Source: an uncultured Collinsella sp. (GTDB taxonomy: Bacteria > Actinomycetota > Coriobacteriia > Coriobacteriales > Coriobacteriaceae). From it: DNA of 16,297 nt. The position numbers and the translations under genes are program-made. Below, piece by piece: positions 7,001 to 14,862 of the stretch. The DNA is taken from the NCBI GenBank assembly GCA_900752215.1, contig CAADUO010000019.1, positions 1 through 16,297 on the forward strand. Reading direction: 5' to 3'. The notes below the pieces were generated by a model. That model saw nothing but the letters and a program-made list of their open reading frames with translations, made no database searches and was not told the origin of the DNA. How positions within the stretch are numbered: position 1 is the stretch's first letter; every line of letters begins with the position of its first letter.

Positions 7001-7839
7001 TGAAACGCGATAAGGTTATCAACCGCGCGCTCTCGATTTTCTTTACGATCCTGTCGCTCGCGTGGATCTACCCCGTGTTCATGATTGCGCTCAATTCCTT
7101 TAAGAAAGCGACCGCAATCAGCACCACCACGGCATTCGATCTGCTCACGCCCGAGACGTTCAACGGCCTCGCAAACTACTTGCACGCTCTTAACGAGCAG
7201 GGCTTTGCCTCGGCATTTATGTACTCGCTCATCATCACGGTTACGTCGGTCGTGCTGATCTTGGTGTGCTGCTCCATGTGCGCTTGGTACGTGGTGCGCG
7301 TCAACAGCAAGATCTCGAACTTCTTCTATTACCTGTTCGTGTTCTCGATGGTTGTGCCGTTCCAGATGCTCATGTTCACGCTGTCCAATTTGGCGGACCG
7401 CATCGGCTTCAACACGCCGTTCAACATCTGCTTTATCTACCTTGGCTTTGGCGCGGGCCTGGCGGTCTTTATGTTCGCCGGCTTTGTAAAGAACATTCCG
7501 CTCGAGATCGAGGAGGCGGCCATGATTGATGGCTGCAACCCGGTCCAGGTGTTCTTTAAGATCGTCCTTCCCATCATGAAGCCCACCTATCTTTCGGTCG
7601 GCATCCTCGAGACCATGTGGGTCTGGAACGACTATCTGCTGCCCTACCTTACGCTCGACTCCACCAAGTACAAGACCATTCCTATCTTGATCCAGTACTT
7701 CCGCGGCGGCTACGGCCACGTCGAGCTCGGCCCCATGATGGCCTGCATCATGATGGTCGTTATCCCCATCGTCATCATGTACATCCTCTGCCAGAAGTAC
7801 ATCATCGACGGCGTGGTGGCAGGTGCCGTCAAGGGCTGA
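7000..7839 (+). CDS. ABC sugar transporter permease, MalG/MsmG-like
   Basis: Second membrane subunit, expected to pair with the MalF-like protein. 279 residues with about six membrane segments and the coupling loop E171-E-A-A-M-I-D-G (171-191). The C-terminus YIIDGVVAGAVKG is typical of the family, where the tail reaches into the ATPase dimer. A strong AAGGAGGT (6983-6990) lies inside the end of the preceding gene, 9 nt before this ATG, and the two genes share one base (TAATG). A 67-bp gap follows before the ATPase gene, with no terminator. Confidence 0.92.
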   Translation: MKRDKVINRALSIFFTILSLAWIYPVFMIALNSFKKATAISTTTAFDLLTPETFNGLANYLHALNEQGFASAFMYSLIITVTSVVLILVCCSMCAWYVVRVNSKISNFFYYLFVFSMVVPFQMLMFTLSNLADRIGFNTPFNICFIYLGFGAGLAVFMFAGFVKNIPLEIEEAAMIDGCNPVQVFFKIVLPIMKPTYLSVGILETMWVWNDYLLPYLTLDSTKYKTIPILIQYFRGGYGHVELGPMMACIMMVVIPIVIMYILCQKYIIDGVVAGAVKG

Positions 7840-7906
7840 TGCCGTAACTGTTTTGCAAGTTTCTGCGGCGCCCTCAACATGGTGCCGCATATCGAAAGGT
7901 AAAGAC

Positions 7907-9106
7907 ATGGCCGAGATCGTTCTCAAACATGTTCAGAAGGTGTATCCCAACACCGAGTCCAAAAAGAAGGGCTTCTTTGGCAAAAAGAAGAAGACCGAGG
8001 AGAAGAAGCACAACCTCAAGGTTACCGAGGATGGCGTGCTCGCTGTTGAGGACTTTAACCTCACCGTTCACGACCAGGAGTTCGTCGTCCTCGTTGGCCC
8101 GTCTGGCTGCGGTAAGTCCACGACGATGCGCATGGTTGCTGGCCTGGAGGACATCACCTCGGGTGACGTGTTCATCGACGGCAAGCGCGTCAACGACGTC
8201 GCTCCCAAGGACCGCGACATCGCCATGGTGTTCCAGAGCTACGCTCTGTACCCCAACATGACGGTGTACGAGAACATGGCGTTTACGCTTGAGCTCAAGA
8301 AGGTCCCCAAGGACGAGATCGACCGTAAGGTTCGCTCCGCTGCCGAGATCCTGGGTATTACCGAGTACCTCGACCGTAAGCCTAAGGCGCTTTCGGGCGG
8401 TCAGCGCCAGCGCGTCGCCATCGGCCGCGCCATCGTGCGTGATCCCAAGGTATTCCTGATGGACGAGCCGCTGTCCAACCTGGACGCCAAGCTGCGTAAC
8501 CAGATGCGTGCCGAGCTCATCAAGCTGCGTCACGAGATCAAGGGCACCTTCATCTACGTTACCCACGACCAGACCGAGGCCATGACCCTCGGCGACCGTA
8601 TCGTGGTCATGAAGGATGGCGTTGTCCAGCAGATCGCCACGCCGCAGGAGGTCTTCAGCCACCCCGCGAACATCTTCGTCGCCGGCTTCATCGGCGTGCC
8701 GCAGATGAACTTCTTCGATGCCCAACTGGTGCGCTCGGGCGACGGCTTTACCGTCAAGACCGAGGATATGAACGTTGCTCTCGCCCCCGAGACTTGCGCT
8801 CAGCTTGCCCTTAACTGGGACGGCGGCGACGTGAAGGAGATCACGGCCGGCGTGCGCCCCGAGCAGATCCTGCTTGCCGACAAGGGCGAGGAGGGCGCGC
8901 TCCAGGGTACCGTCGAGGTGACCGAGCTCATGGGTTCGACCGAGCATGTCCACGTGACCGCTCCCGACGGCCAGTTTGTCCTGATTATCCCCGTCGTCGA
9001 CCTCGAGGCCAAGGGTGCGCTCAAGGCTGGCGACACCATCTGGTTCAAGTTCGAGAAGAACGCGACCCATCTCTTCGACAAGGTGTCTGGTAAGAACCTT
9101 ATCTAG
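7907..9106 (+). CDS. msmX: sugar ABC transporter ATPase, MsmX/UgpC type, with a lysine-rich N-terminal insertion
   Basis: ATP-hydrolysing subunit that powers import. 399 residues from the ATG at 7907, which follows GAAAGG; a longer in-frame start at 7823 overlaps the previous gene and lacks family-like sequence. Walker A GPSGCGKST is at 64-72, Q-loop Q110, signature LSGGQ 162-166, Walker B VFLMDEP 182-188, and H-loop H220. The C-terminal TOBE-type regulatory domain (about 245-399) is present. MsmX-like ATPases usually have only a few residues between the first strand and the next; here residues 16-42 form an extra Lys/Glu-rich segment (12 Lys between 19 and 38). MsmX proteins can serve several importers, so this one may do so too. 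It is the last gene of the operon and a terminator follows. Confidence 0.93.
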   Translation: MAEIVLKHVQKVYPNTESKKKGFFGKKKKTEEKKHNLKVTEDGVLAVEDFNLTVHDQEFVVLVGPSGCGKSTTMRMVAGLEDITSGDVFIDGKRVNDVAPKDRDIAMVFQSYALYPNMTVYENMAFTLELKKVPKDEIDRKVRSAAEILGITEYLDRKPKALSGGQRQRVAIGRAIVRDPKVFLMDEPLSNLDAKLRNQMRAELIKLRHEIKGTFIYVTHDQTEAMTLGDRIVVMKDGVVQQIATPQEVFSHPANIFVAGFIGVPQMNFFDAQLVRSGDGFTVKTEDMNVALAPETCAQLALNWDGGDVKEITAGVRPEQILLADKGEEGALQGTVEVTELMGSTEHVHVTAPDGQFVLIIPVVDLEAKGALKAGDTIWFKFEKNATHLFDKVSGKNLI

Positions 9107-9174
9107 GCCCGGTACATCCAGGCCCTCCCTTTGGGCGACTGCGGTATTGCCATCCTTTTGCCGTGGTCACATAT

Positions 9175-9218
9175 AAGGCTTCCCTCCCGTCCACTGGGCG
9201 AGAGGGAAGCCTTTCTTT
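9175..9218 (+). terminator. intrinsic terminator of the ABC operon
   Basis: Arms 9175-9186 and 9202-9213 pair perfectly over 12 bp with a 15-nt loop, then TCTTT. The 68 bp between the ATPase stop and this hairpin show nothing recognisable. Confidence 0.85.
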
Positions 9219-9246
9219 ATGACGGGGTTGTCCATCTGTCAGTTTG

Positions 9247-9461
9247 TCTTGATCTGTAACAGGTAGAGGGCCAAATTGGGCCTAGATGTTACAGATTGAG
9301 ACAGCGTCGAGCTGCCTGTCCTCCCATCTCGATCTGTAACACGAAGGACTGATTTCGGCAGTTACCTGTTACAGATCGAGACGGTCCGTCAAGACAAACC
9401 TGTTTATTTCGATCTGTAACATCTGGGGCCGTTTTATCCGAGTAGGTGTTACAGACCGAGA
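9247..9461. repeat. array of six 15-nt repeats in alternating orientation, exact 40-bp step
   Basis: The repeat TCTCGATCTGTAACA and its reverse complement alternate, starting at 9247 (+), 9287 (-), 9327 (+), 9367 (-), 9407 (+) and 9447 (-). Every spacer is exactly 25 nt. The six repeats form three inverted-repeat units (9247-9301, 9327-9381, 9407-9461), each a 15-bp stem with a 25-nt loop. The middle stem is perfect; the first has two G-T pairs and the third one A-C and one G-T pair. The spacers differ, though those between units share GTCRAG...CCTGT, suggesting an old 80-bp tandem duplication whose arms stayed conserved. No repeat occurs at the expected next positions on either side, nor elsewhere in the window. 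There are no T-tracts, so these are not terminators. The setting between convergent genes recalls BIME/REP clusters, but no known family is recognised. Confidence 0.9.
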
Positions 9462-9500
9462 TTGTTTGGTCGAGGCAGGCCACGGGCAACACGCGGGCAC

Positions 9501-9534
9501 AAAAGGCGGAGCCGCGTTGCCGCGACTCCGCTTT
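9501..9534 (-). terminator. intrinsic terminator of glgP
   Basis: GCGGAGcCGCG (9506-9516) pairs with CGCGaCTCCGC (9521-9531) with one mismatch and a 4-nt loop. On the minus strand TTTT follows (9504-9501). It lies 27 bp past the glgP stop. A and T runs on both flanks may allow some function in both directions. Confidence 0.8.
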
Positions 9535-9560
9535 CAAGAGGATGGGTAAAGGAAACGAAA

Positions 9561-11828
9561 TTAGCTCAGGTGCCAAATCTCGTCGTTGTACTGGGAGATC
9601 GTGCGGTCGGACGAGAAGGTGCCGGCGTTGGCGATGTTGATCAGCGCCTTGCGCATCCAAGCGTCCTGGTCCTCGTAGTCTGCTAGCACGCGCTCCTTGG
9701 TCTGGATGTACTCCTCAATGTCGAGCAGGGCCATAAACCAGTCCTTGCCCTTAATGTCGTCGTGCAGGCGCTGCAGACGCTCGGTATTGCCCGTTGCCAT
9801 AAAGGCGGGGTTGGTGATAAAGTCCACCAGCAGCTTGATACCGGGCTTGCGGTAGAGTGCGCCGGCGTTATAGCTGCCGTCGGCGTAGAGCTGCTCGACC
9901 TGTTTGGACGAGGCGCCAAAGGTGTAGATGTTCTCGTCGCCCACGAGCTCGGCGATCTCCACGTTGGCACCGTCGAGCGTGCACAGGGTTAAAGCGCCGT
10001 TGAGCATGAACTTCATGTTGGAGGTGCCGCTCGCCTCCTTGGAGGCCAGGCTGATCTGCTCGGAGATGTCGGCGGCGGGGATCACGCGCTCGGCAGCGGT
10101 GACGTTGTAGTTCTCAATCATGACAACCTGCAGGTAGGGGGCCACATCGGGATCGTTTGCGATCCACTGCGACAGCGTCAGGATCAAATGGATGATGTCC
10201 TGGGCGATGGTGTAGGCAGGTGCCGCCTTGCCGCCAAAGATGATGGTGACGGGATGCTTGGGTCTGTTACCGTTCTTGATGTCGAGATACTTCCAGATGA
10301 TGTAGAGCGCGAGCATCTGCTGGCGCTTGTACTCGTGGATACGCTTGACCTGAACATCGATGATGGCGTTGGAGGGAATGGTCACACCCTGCTCGAGCGC
10401 CATGAACTGGCGCATGATGGTCTTGGCCTCGGCCTTGGTGGCGGCCAGGCGCTCAAGAACGTCCTTATCGTCGGCGAACTTGGCGAGTTTGCTCAGGTCA
10501 CCGGTGCTGCGCCAGTCGGTGCCGATCACATCGTCGAGCAGGCTGGCAAGCGCGGGGTTGGCTCCCTGGATCCAGCGGCGGAAGGTGATGCCGTTGGTCT
10601 TATTGGAGAACTTCTCGGGGTAGATTTCGTAGAACGGATGAAGCTCGGTGTCCTCCAGAATCTTGGTGTGAAGCGCGGCGACGCCATTGATGGAGAAGCC
10701 AAAGTGAATGTCCATGTGGGCCATGTGGACGGTGTCGTGCTCGTCGATGATGGCGACGCGCGGGTCGTCGTGCTCGGCCTTGGCGACCTCGTCGAGCTTG
10801 ACGATGATGTCGGCGATGGCGGGCGAGACCTTCTGCAGGCTGGCGAGCGGCCACTTCTCGAGCGCCTCGGCAAGGATCGTGTGGTTGGTGTAGGCGATCA
10901 TGGAGCGCACGATGGTAACGGCCTCGTTAAACTCGATGTCGTGCTCGGTGGTGAGCAGGCGGATGAGCTCGGGAATGACCATGGTGGGGTGCGTGTCGTT
11001 GATCTGGACCACGGCGTAGTCGGCCAGGTCGTGCAGGTTGCTACCGCGCTCGACGGCCTCGTCGATCAGGAGCTGGGCGGCGTTGCTCACCATGAAGTAC
11101 TCCTGGTAGATGCGAAGCAGGCGGCCCTGCTCGTCGGAATCATCCGGATAGAGGAACAAGGTGAGGTTCTTGGCGATCTTCGTCTTATCGAAGTCGATGG
11201 AGCTGCCGGGGACCAGGCCGTCGTCGACACTTGCCAGGTCGAACAGACGCAGGCGGTTCTTGGTGGGCTGGCCGTAACCGGGCACATCGATATTGACGAG
11301 CTTGGAGGTGACGGCAAAATCGCCAAACTCGACGGTGTAGGAGCGGTTGTCATCGATCAGGATGTCCTGCTCGCCAAGCCACTCGTCGGGGACGGCCTTC
11401 TGCTGATTGTCGACAAAGCGCTGACGGAACAGGCCGTAATGGTAATTGAGGCCCACACCGTCACCGGTAAGGCCCAGCGTGGCAATGGAATCCAGGAAGC
11501 ACGCGGCCAGACGGCCCAGGCCGCCGTTGCCCAGCGACGGTTCGACCTCAAACTCCTCAATCTTGTTGAGGTCGTGGCCGGCAGCGGTGAGCTGGTCTTT
11601 AACCTCGGCATAGATGCCAAGGTCGATCATGTTGTTGATCAGCAGTTTGCCAATCAAAAACTCTGCAGAGATGTAATAGAGCTTTTTCTTGCCATTGTTG
11701 AGCGGGCAGGCGGCAGAGCGCTCCTGCACGAGTTTGACCAGCAGTTTGTAAATGCGGCGGTCATCGAGCTGCTCGAGCGAGATGCCAAAAGACTGCTCGG
11801 CGAGTTCTGCGAGATTGATACGGGGCAT
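9561..11828 (-). CDS. glgP: glycogen/maltodextrin phosphorylase
   Basis: Cytoplasmic PLP enzyme that releases glucose-1-phosphate from the non-reducing ends of alpha-1,4-glucans. 755 residues from the ATG at 11828, chosen because AGGAGG lies 5 nt upstream; an in-frame ATG at 11864 would place that site inside the gene. Family landmarks: EPSLGNGGLGRLAACFLDS (97-114), NDTHP (277-281), KTNGITFRRW (410-419), VKRIHEYKRQ (494-503), and EASGTSNMKFMLNGA (598-611) with the PLP lysine K606. The N-terminus lacks the long extension and phospho-serine region of animal enzymes, as usual for bacteria. It follows malQ on the same strand after 129 bp. Products of MalQ disproportionation are its substrates, so the pair degrades imported maltodextrin or stored glycogen. 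Confidence 0.95.
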   Translation of the reverse strand: MPRINLAELAEQSFGISLEQLDDRRIYKLLVKLVQERSAACPLNNGKKKLYYISAEFLIGKLLINNMIDLGIYAEVKDQLTAAGHDLNKIEEFEVEPSLGNGGLGRLAACFLDSIATLGLTGDGVGLNYHYGLFRQRFVDNQQKAVPDEWLGEQDILIDDNRSYTVEFGDFAVTSKLVNIDVPGYGQPTKNRLRLFDLASVDDGLVPGSSIDFDKTKIAKNLTLFLYPDDSDEQGRLLRIYQEYFMVSNAAQLLIDEAVERGSNLHDLADYAVVQINDTHPTMVIPELIRLLTTEHDIEFNEAVTIVRSMIAYTNHTILAEALEKWPLASLQKVSPAIADIIVKLDEVAKAEHDDPRVAIIDEHDTVHMAHMDIHFGFSINGVAALHTKILEDTELHPFYEIYPEKFSNKTNGITFRRWIQGANPALASLLDDVIGTDWRSTGDLSKLAKFADDKDVLERLAATKAEAKTIMRQFMALEQGVTIPSNAIIDVQVKRIHEYKRQQMLALYIIWKYLDIKNGNRPKHPVTIIFGGKAAPAYTIAQDIIHLILTLSQWIANDPDVAPYLQVVMIENYNVTAAERVIPAADISEQISLASKEASGTSNMKFMLNGALTLCTLDGANVEIAELVGDENIYTFGASSKQVEQLYADGSYNAGALYRKPGIKLLVDFITNPAFMATGNTERLQRLHDDIKGKDWFMALLDIEEYIQTKERVLADYEDQDAWMRKALINIANAGTFSSDRTISQYNDEIWHLS

Positions 11829-11875
11829 GTTTCCTCCTGTAACGGGTTGATTACATGTCTGCAATTCATAAGAAT

Positions 11876-11909
11876 CCCGCGCGAGGGGATTGGGGTGGCC
11901 TCGCGCGGG
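11876..11909 (-). other. GC-rich hairpin between malQ and glgP, possible partial terminator
   Basis: Arms 11876-11886 and 11899-11909 pair perfectly over 11 bp around a 12-nt loop. The following minus-strand sequence, ATTCTTATG, is only weakly T-rich. It may terminate some transcripts, protect the malQ 3' end, or tune glgP relative to malQ. No operator-like palindrome or clear promoter was found between it and the glgP ATG. Confidence 0.6.
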
Positions 11910-11957
11910 AAAAGCGGTCGCGTCCGCACGGTGGGGTGGGGTCGGGCGCGGTAGCTC

Positions 11958-13463
11958 CTATTGGGGAAGCTCGATTTCGGCTTCTGACGGGATGCGGAAG
12001 TAGGTCTCGGTCCAGTCGGTGAGTTTGTGCTCGAGCTCGCGGGTGATGGCGCCATCAAGCATGCGCCAGGTCCAGTTTCCGCCCAGCGTGGCAGGGGTGT
12101 TGATGCGCGCCTCGTTGCCCAAGTTGAGCAGGTCCTGCATGGTGTAGATGCACGTGTCACTCACGCTGGCGGCGATGGTGCGGTTGAGCGCGTCGGCCAT
12201 GGACTCGCCTGCCTGCTGGTGGGTATACAGGGCCGCCTGCTCGCGCTGACGCGGGGTGGCCGTTCCCTCAAACCAGCCGCGTGCCGTCTCGTTGTCGTGG
12301 GTGCCCACGTAGGCGACGGTGTTGGCAATGTAGTTGTGTGGCAGGTAGTACGAGTTGGTGCCCTCAAAGGCAAACTGCAGGATCTTCATGCCAGGGAAGC
12401 CCGTGGTGTCGCGCATGTCGATGACGCCGGGGGTAAGAAAGCCCAGGTCTTCGGCAATGATGGGAAGCGTGCCGAGCTTTTCCTCGAGCGCCTTGAAGAA
12501 CTTGAGGCCGGGTCCCTGCGTCCATGAACCATATGACGAATCGGGAGAGGAGAACGGCACCTCCCAAAATGCCTCGAAACCGCGGAAGTGGTCCAGACGG
12601 ATGATGTCGTACATGTCGAGGGCGGCTCGGATGCGGCCTTCCCACCAGGAGAAACCGTCTGCTTCCATGGCATCCCAGTCATAGATGGGGTTGCCCCAGT
12701 ACTGGCCGGTGGCCGAGAACTGATCGGGCGGCGTGCCGGCGACGCTGACGGGATTGCCGGCGGCGTCGATCTTAAAGAGCTCGGGCGTGGCCCACATCTC
12801 GACGGAGTCGCGCGAGACGTAGATGGGCAGGTCGCCGATGATCAGGATGTCGCGCTCGTTGGCATAGGCCTTGAGGCGGCTCCACTGGCGATCGAAGAAA
12901 TACTGCGTCATCTGGTGGTAAAGCATGCGCTCGGGATGGGCGGCGCAGATCTTGTTGGATGCCTCGCCGCGGCGGCGGAGCTCCTCGGGCCACTCCCAAA
13001 AGGCCTTGAGCCCGCACTCCTCCTTTACGGTCATAAACTCGCAGTAGGGAATGAGCCAGTCCTCGTTTGCCTGGATAAAGTCGTCGAAATCGGCTGGTTT
13101 ATTCGCGGCGAAGCGCTCGGCAGCACGGTCGAGGATTTGGCGGCGGCCAGCAAAGATAGCACCGTAGTCGACATTGCTGGGATCGGAGCCCAGGTACACG
13201 CCGTCGATATCGCGCTGCTCCAGATACCCTGCCTCGATAAGCTCGGCAAAGTCAATGAAGTTAGGGTTGCCCGCACGGGCCGAGAACGACTGGTAAGGCG
13301 AATCGCCGTAACTAGTCGTCGTAAGGGGCAGAATCTGCCAATAATGTTGTTTGCACGAGGCGAGGAAATCGACAAAGTCGTAGGCGTTCCAGCCAAAACC
13401 GCCGATTCCGTAAGGTCCGGGCAGGGATGAGACGGGCATAAGGACGCCACTTGCACGCTCCAT
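11958..13463 (-). CDS. malQ: 4-alpha-glucanotransferase (amylomaltase)
   Basis: GH77 enzyme that transfers glucan chains between maltodextrins, releasing glucose and making longer chains for GlgP. 501 residues, the normal bacterial length. The N-terminal SGVLMPVSSLPGPYGIG (5-21) is diagnostic. Catalytic residues by family position: nucleophile D291 in IIRLDHFRG, acid/base E338 in IIAEDLG, and D390 in GTHDNET. The flexible-loop region QYWGNPIYDWD (254-264) is present. The ATG at 13463 was chosen because GGTGAG lies 8 nt before it and the family starts here; a TTG at 13478 would add five unconserved residues. Its promoter holds a TreR-like operator and the same CTCTACAAT -10 as the PTS fusion, tying it to sugar import. 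glgP lies immediately downstream. Confidence 0.95.
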   Translation of the reverse strand: MERASGVLMPVSSLPGPYGIGGFGWNAYDFVDFLASCKQHYWQILPLTTTSYGDSPYQSFSARAGNPNFIDFAELIEAGYLEQRDIDGVYLGSDPSNVDYGAIFAGRRQILDRAAERFAANKPADFDDFIQANEDWLIPYCEFMTVKEECGLKAFWEWPEELRRRGEASNKICAAHPERMLYHQMTQYFFDRQWSRLKAYANERDILIIGDLPIYVSRDSVEMWATPELFKIDAAGNPVSVAGTPPDQFSATGQYWGNPIYDWDAMEADGFSWWEGRIRAALDMYDIIRLDHFRGFEAFWEVPFSSPDSSYGSWTQGPGLKFFKALEEKLGTLPIIAEDLGFLTPGVIDMRDTTGFPGMKILQFAFEGTNSYYLPHNYIANTVAYVGTHDNETARGWFEGTATPRQREQAALYTHQQAGESMADALNRTIAASVSDTCIYTMQDLLNLGNEARINTPATLGGNWTWRMLDGAITRELEHKLTDWTETYFRIPSEAEIELPQ

Positions 13464-13548
13464 GGATGCGCTCACCAACCTTCTTGCAGTAGGGCCGGTC
13501 TGCAGATGGATAGACAGCCCGTCCCCGAGTTTCTAATTCGATATGCTT

Positions 13549-13554
13549 ATTGTA
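13549..13554 (-). promoter_or_regulatory. -10 box of the malQ promoter
   Basis: TACAAT on the minus strand in the context CTCTACAAT, identical to the PTS-HAD promoter. The operator (13562-13573) sits just upstream in the -35/-10 spacer. The -35 itself is poor. The leader would be about 80 nt. Confidence 0.55.
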
Positions 13555-13561
13555 GAGCATG

Positions 13562-13573
13562 TTGTTTAAACAT
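13562..13573. promoter_or_regulatory. TreR-like operator, malQ promoter
   Basis: TTGTTTAAACAT, eleven of twelve matches to the shared palindrome, with a perfect GTTTAAAC core (13564-13571). It lies within the promoter spacer, about 9 kb from the regulator gene. This is the strongest link between the glucan-degrading genes and the import genes. Confidence 0.65.
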
Positions 13574-13627
13574 GTACGGGCAAGATGGAAAAGTTGGCCC
13601 ATTTTCGGTAAATGGTTGCTCACCACG

Positions 13628-13661
13628 AAAAGGCCCCGGTCTCACATCGTGAGATCGGGGC
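13628..13661 (-). terminator. intrinsic terminator of galE
   Basis: Arms 13633-13645 and 13649-13661 pair over 13 bp (one G-T) with a 3-nt loop. On the minus strand TTTT follows (13631-13628). It isolates galE from the malQ promoter just beyond. Confidence 0.85.
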
Positions 13662-13683
13662 AAGAACGGTATGTAGGTTTTTG

Positions 13684-14745
13684 CTACTCGGCGTCGGCGA
13701 AGCCGTTGGGGTTGTGGCTCTGCCAGTTCCAGCTGTCGCGGCACATATCCGCGATGTCGTATTGGGCCTTCCAACCCATCATGCGCTCGGCCTTGGAGGC
13801 ATCGCACCAGTTGGCGGCGATGTCACCGGCACGGCGCTCGCGGATCACGTAGGGCAGCTCCTTGCCGCAGGCCTTGGAGAAGGCGGCGACGACTTCGAGT
13901 ACCGAGGTACCGGTGCCGGTGCCCAGGTTAAAGATCTCGACGCCGGTCTTGCCGTTCATCCAGTTAAGGGCGGCAACGTGACCGGAGGCCAGATCGCACA
14001 CGTGGATGTAGTCGCGCACACCGGTGCCGTCGGGTGTGGGGTAGTCGTTGCCAAAGACCTGAACGGCCTCGAGCTTGCCCACGGCAACCTGCGCGACATA
14101 GGGCACCAGGTTGTTGGGGATGCCCTTGGGATCCTCGCCGATCAGGCCCGACGGATGGGCGCCGATGGGATTGAAATAACGGAGCAGCACAACGTCCCAC
14201 TCGGGGTCGGCGGTGTGAACGTCCATAAGGATCTGCTCGATCATCCACTTGGTCCAGCCATAGGGGTTGGTCGCGGGCTTCTTGGGGTCTTCCTCGGTGA
14301 CGGGCGGGTTGTCCGGATCGCCGTAGACGGTCGAGGAGCTCGAGAAGATGATGGACTTGCAGCCATGGTTGCGCATGACGTCGACGAGCACCAGGGTGTT
14401 CTCGATGTTGTTGTGGTAGTACTCGACGGGCTTGCTCACCGACTCGCCGACGGCCTTAAAGCCGGCGAAGTGGATGACGCGGTCGATCTGATGGGTGTCG
14501 AAGATCTTGTTCATGGCCTCGCGGTCAAGCACGTTGGCCTCGTAGAAAGTGAGGTTCTTGGCAGCCTCTTCGCCCACGATGGTCTTGACGCGGTCGACGG
14601 CGACGGCGCTGGAGTTGGAGAGGTCGTCGACGATGACGACCTGGTAGCCGCCCTCGAGCAGCTGAACGACGGTGTGCGAGCCGATAAAGCCGGCGCCACC
14701 GGTTACGAGGACGCAGGTGTCTTTGGGGTCGAGTGCTTTGGACAT
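13684..14745 (-). CDS. galE: UDP-glucose 4-epimerase
   Basis: Short-chain dehydrogenase-fold enzyme that interconverts UDP-glucose and UDP-galactose, and in some species their N-acetyl forms, for galactose use and for cell-surface glycans. 353 residues from the ATG at 14745, which has AGGAG 6 nt upstream. NAD-binding VTGGAGFIGSH is at 14-24, the catalytic Ser in FSSSSTVYG (134-142), and the YxxxK pair is Y162 and K166 in NPYGWTKWMIE. LRYFNPIGAHPSG (188-200) and GTGVRDYIHVCDLA (240-253) are family signatures. No galT or galK is nearby, so it is not part of a Leloir operon here. No TreR-like operator is seen upstream, and its own terminator separates it from malQ. Confidence 0.95.
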   Translation of the reverse strand: MSKALDPKDTCVLVTGGAGFIGSHTVVQLLEGGYQVVIVDDLSNSSAVAVDRVKTIVGEEAAKNLTFYEANVLDREAMNKIFDTHQIDRVIHFAGFKAVGESVSKPVEYYHNNIENTLVLVDVMRNHGCKSIIFSSSSTVYGDPDNPPVTEEDPKKPATNPYGWTKWMIEQILMDVHTADPEWDVVLLRYFNPIGAHPSGLIGEDPKGIPNNLVPYVAQVAVGKLEAVQVFGNDYPTPDGTGVRDYIHVCDLASGHVAALNWMNGKTGVEIFNLGTGTGTSVLEVVAAFSKACGKELPYVIRERRAGDIAANWCDASKAERMMGWKAQYDIADMCRDSWNWQSHNPNGFADAE

Positions 14746-14782
14746 GTAGTCTCCTATCGAATCAGGAACACTTCTTGAGGGG

Positions 14783-14788
14783 AGTATA
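14783..14788 (-). promoter_or_regulatory. probable -10 box of the galE promoter
   Basis: TATACT on the minus strand, five of six matches, about 38 bp before the galE ATG. No good -35 is seen. Confidence 0.4.
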
Positions 14789-14862
14789 GCGCAGGCAGGG
14801 ACGCCCAAATCGTGCGCTGTAGGAAAAGCAGAGGATTGTGCTTACGTACTCATAGAAGAACT

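Noticed and set aside
7823..7906. Longer N-terminus for the ATPase from the upstream ATG
   Set aside because: It overlaps the end of the permease gene, encodes sequence unlike the family, and the GAAAGG ribosome site lies just before the ATG at 7907.
9247..9461. CRISPR array
   Set aside because: The repeats alternate in orientation, are only 15 nt long, the spacers share traces of common origin, and no cas gene is present in the window.
11829..11864. Longer N-terminus for glgP
   Set aside because: The AGGAGG ribosome site would be inside the coding region; the MPRINL start is directly behind it.
10188..11954. 588-codon open frame opposite glgP
   Set aside because: Antisense shadow. The minus strand encodes a complete phosphorylase with all family motifs, and the shadow has no recognisable domain or ribosome site.
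13612..14778. 388-codon open frame opposite galE
   Set aside because: Shadow of galE, whose NAD-binding and catalytic motifs are unambiguous.
14746..14808. Longer N-terminus for galE
   Set aside because: The extra residues are not family-like and AGGAG lies just before the ATG at 14745.
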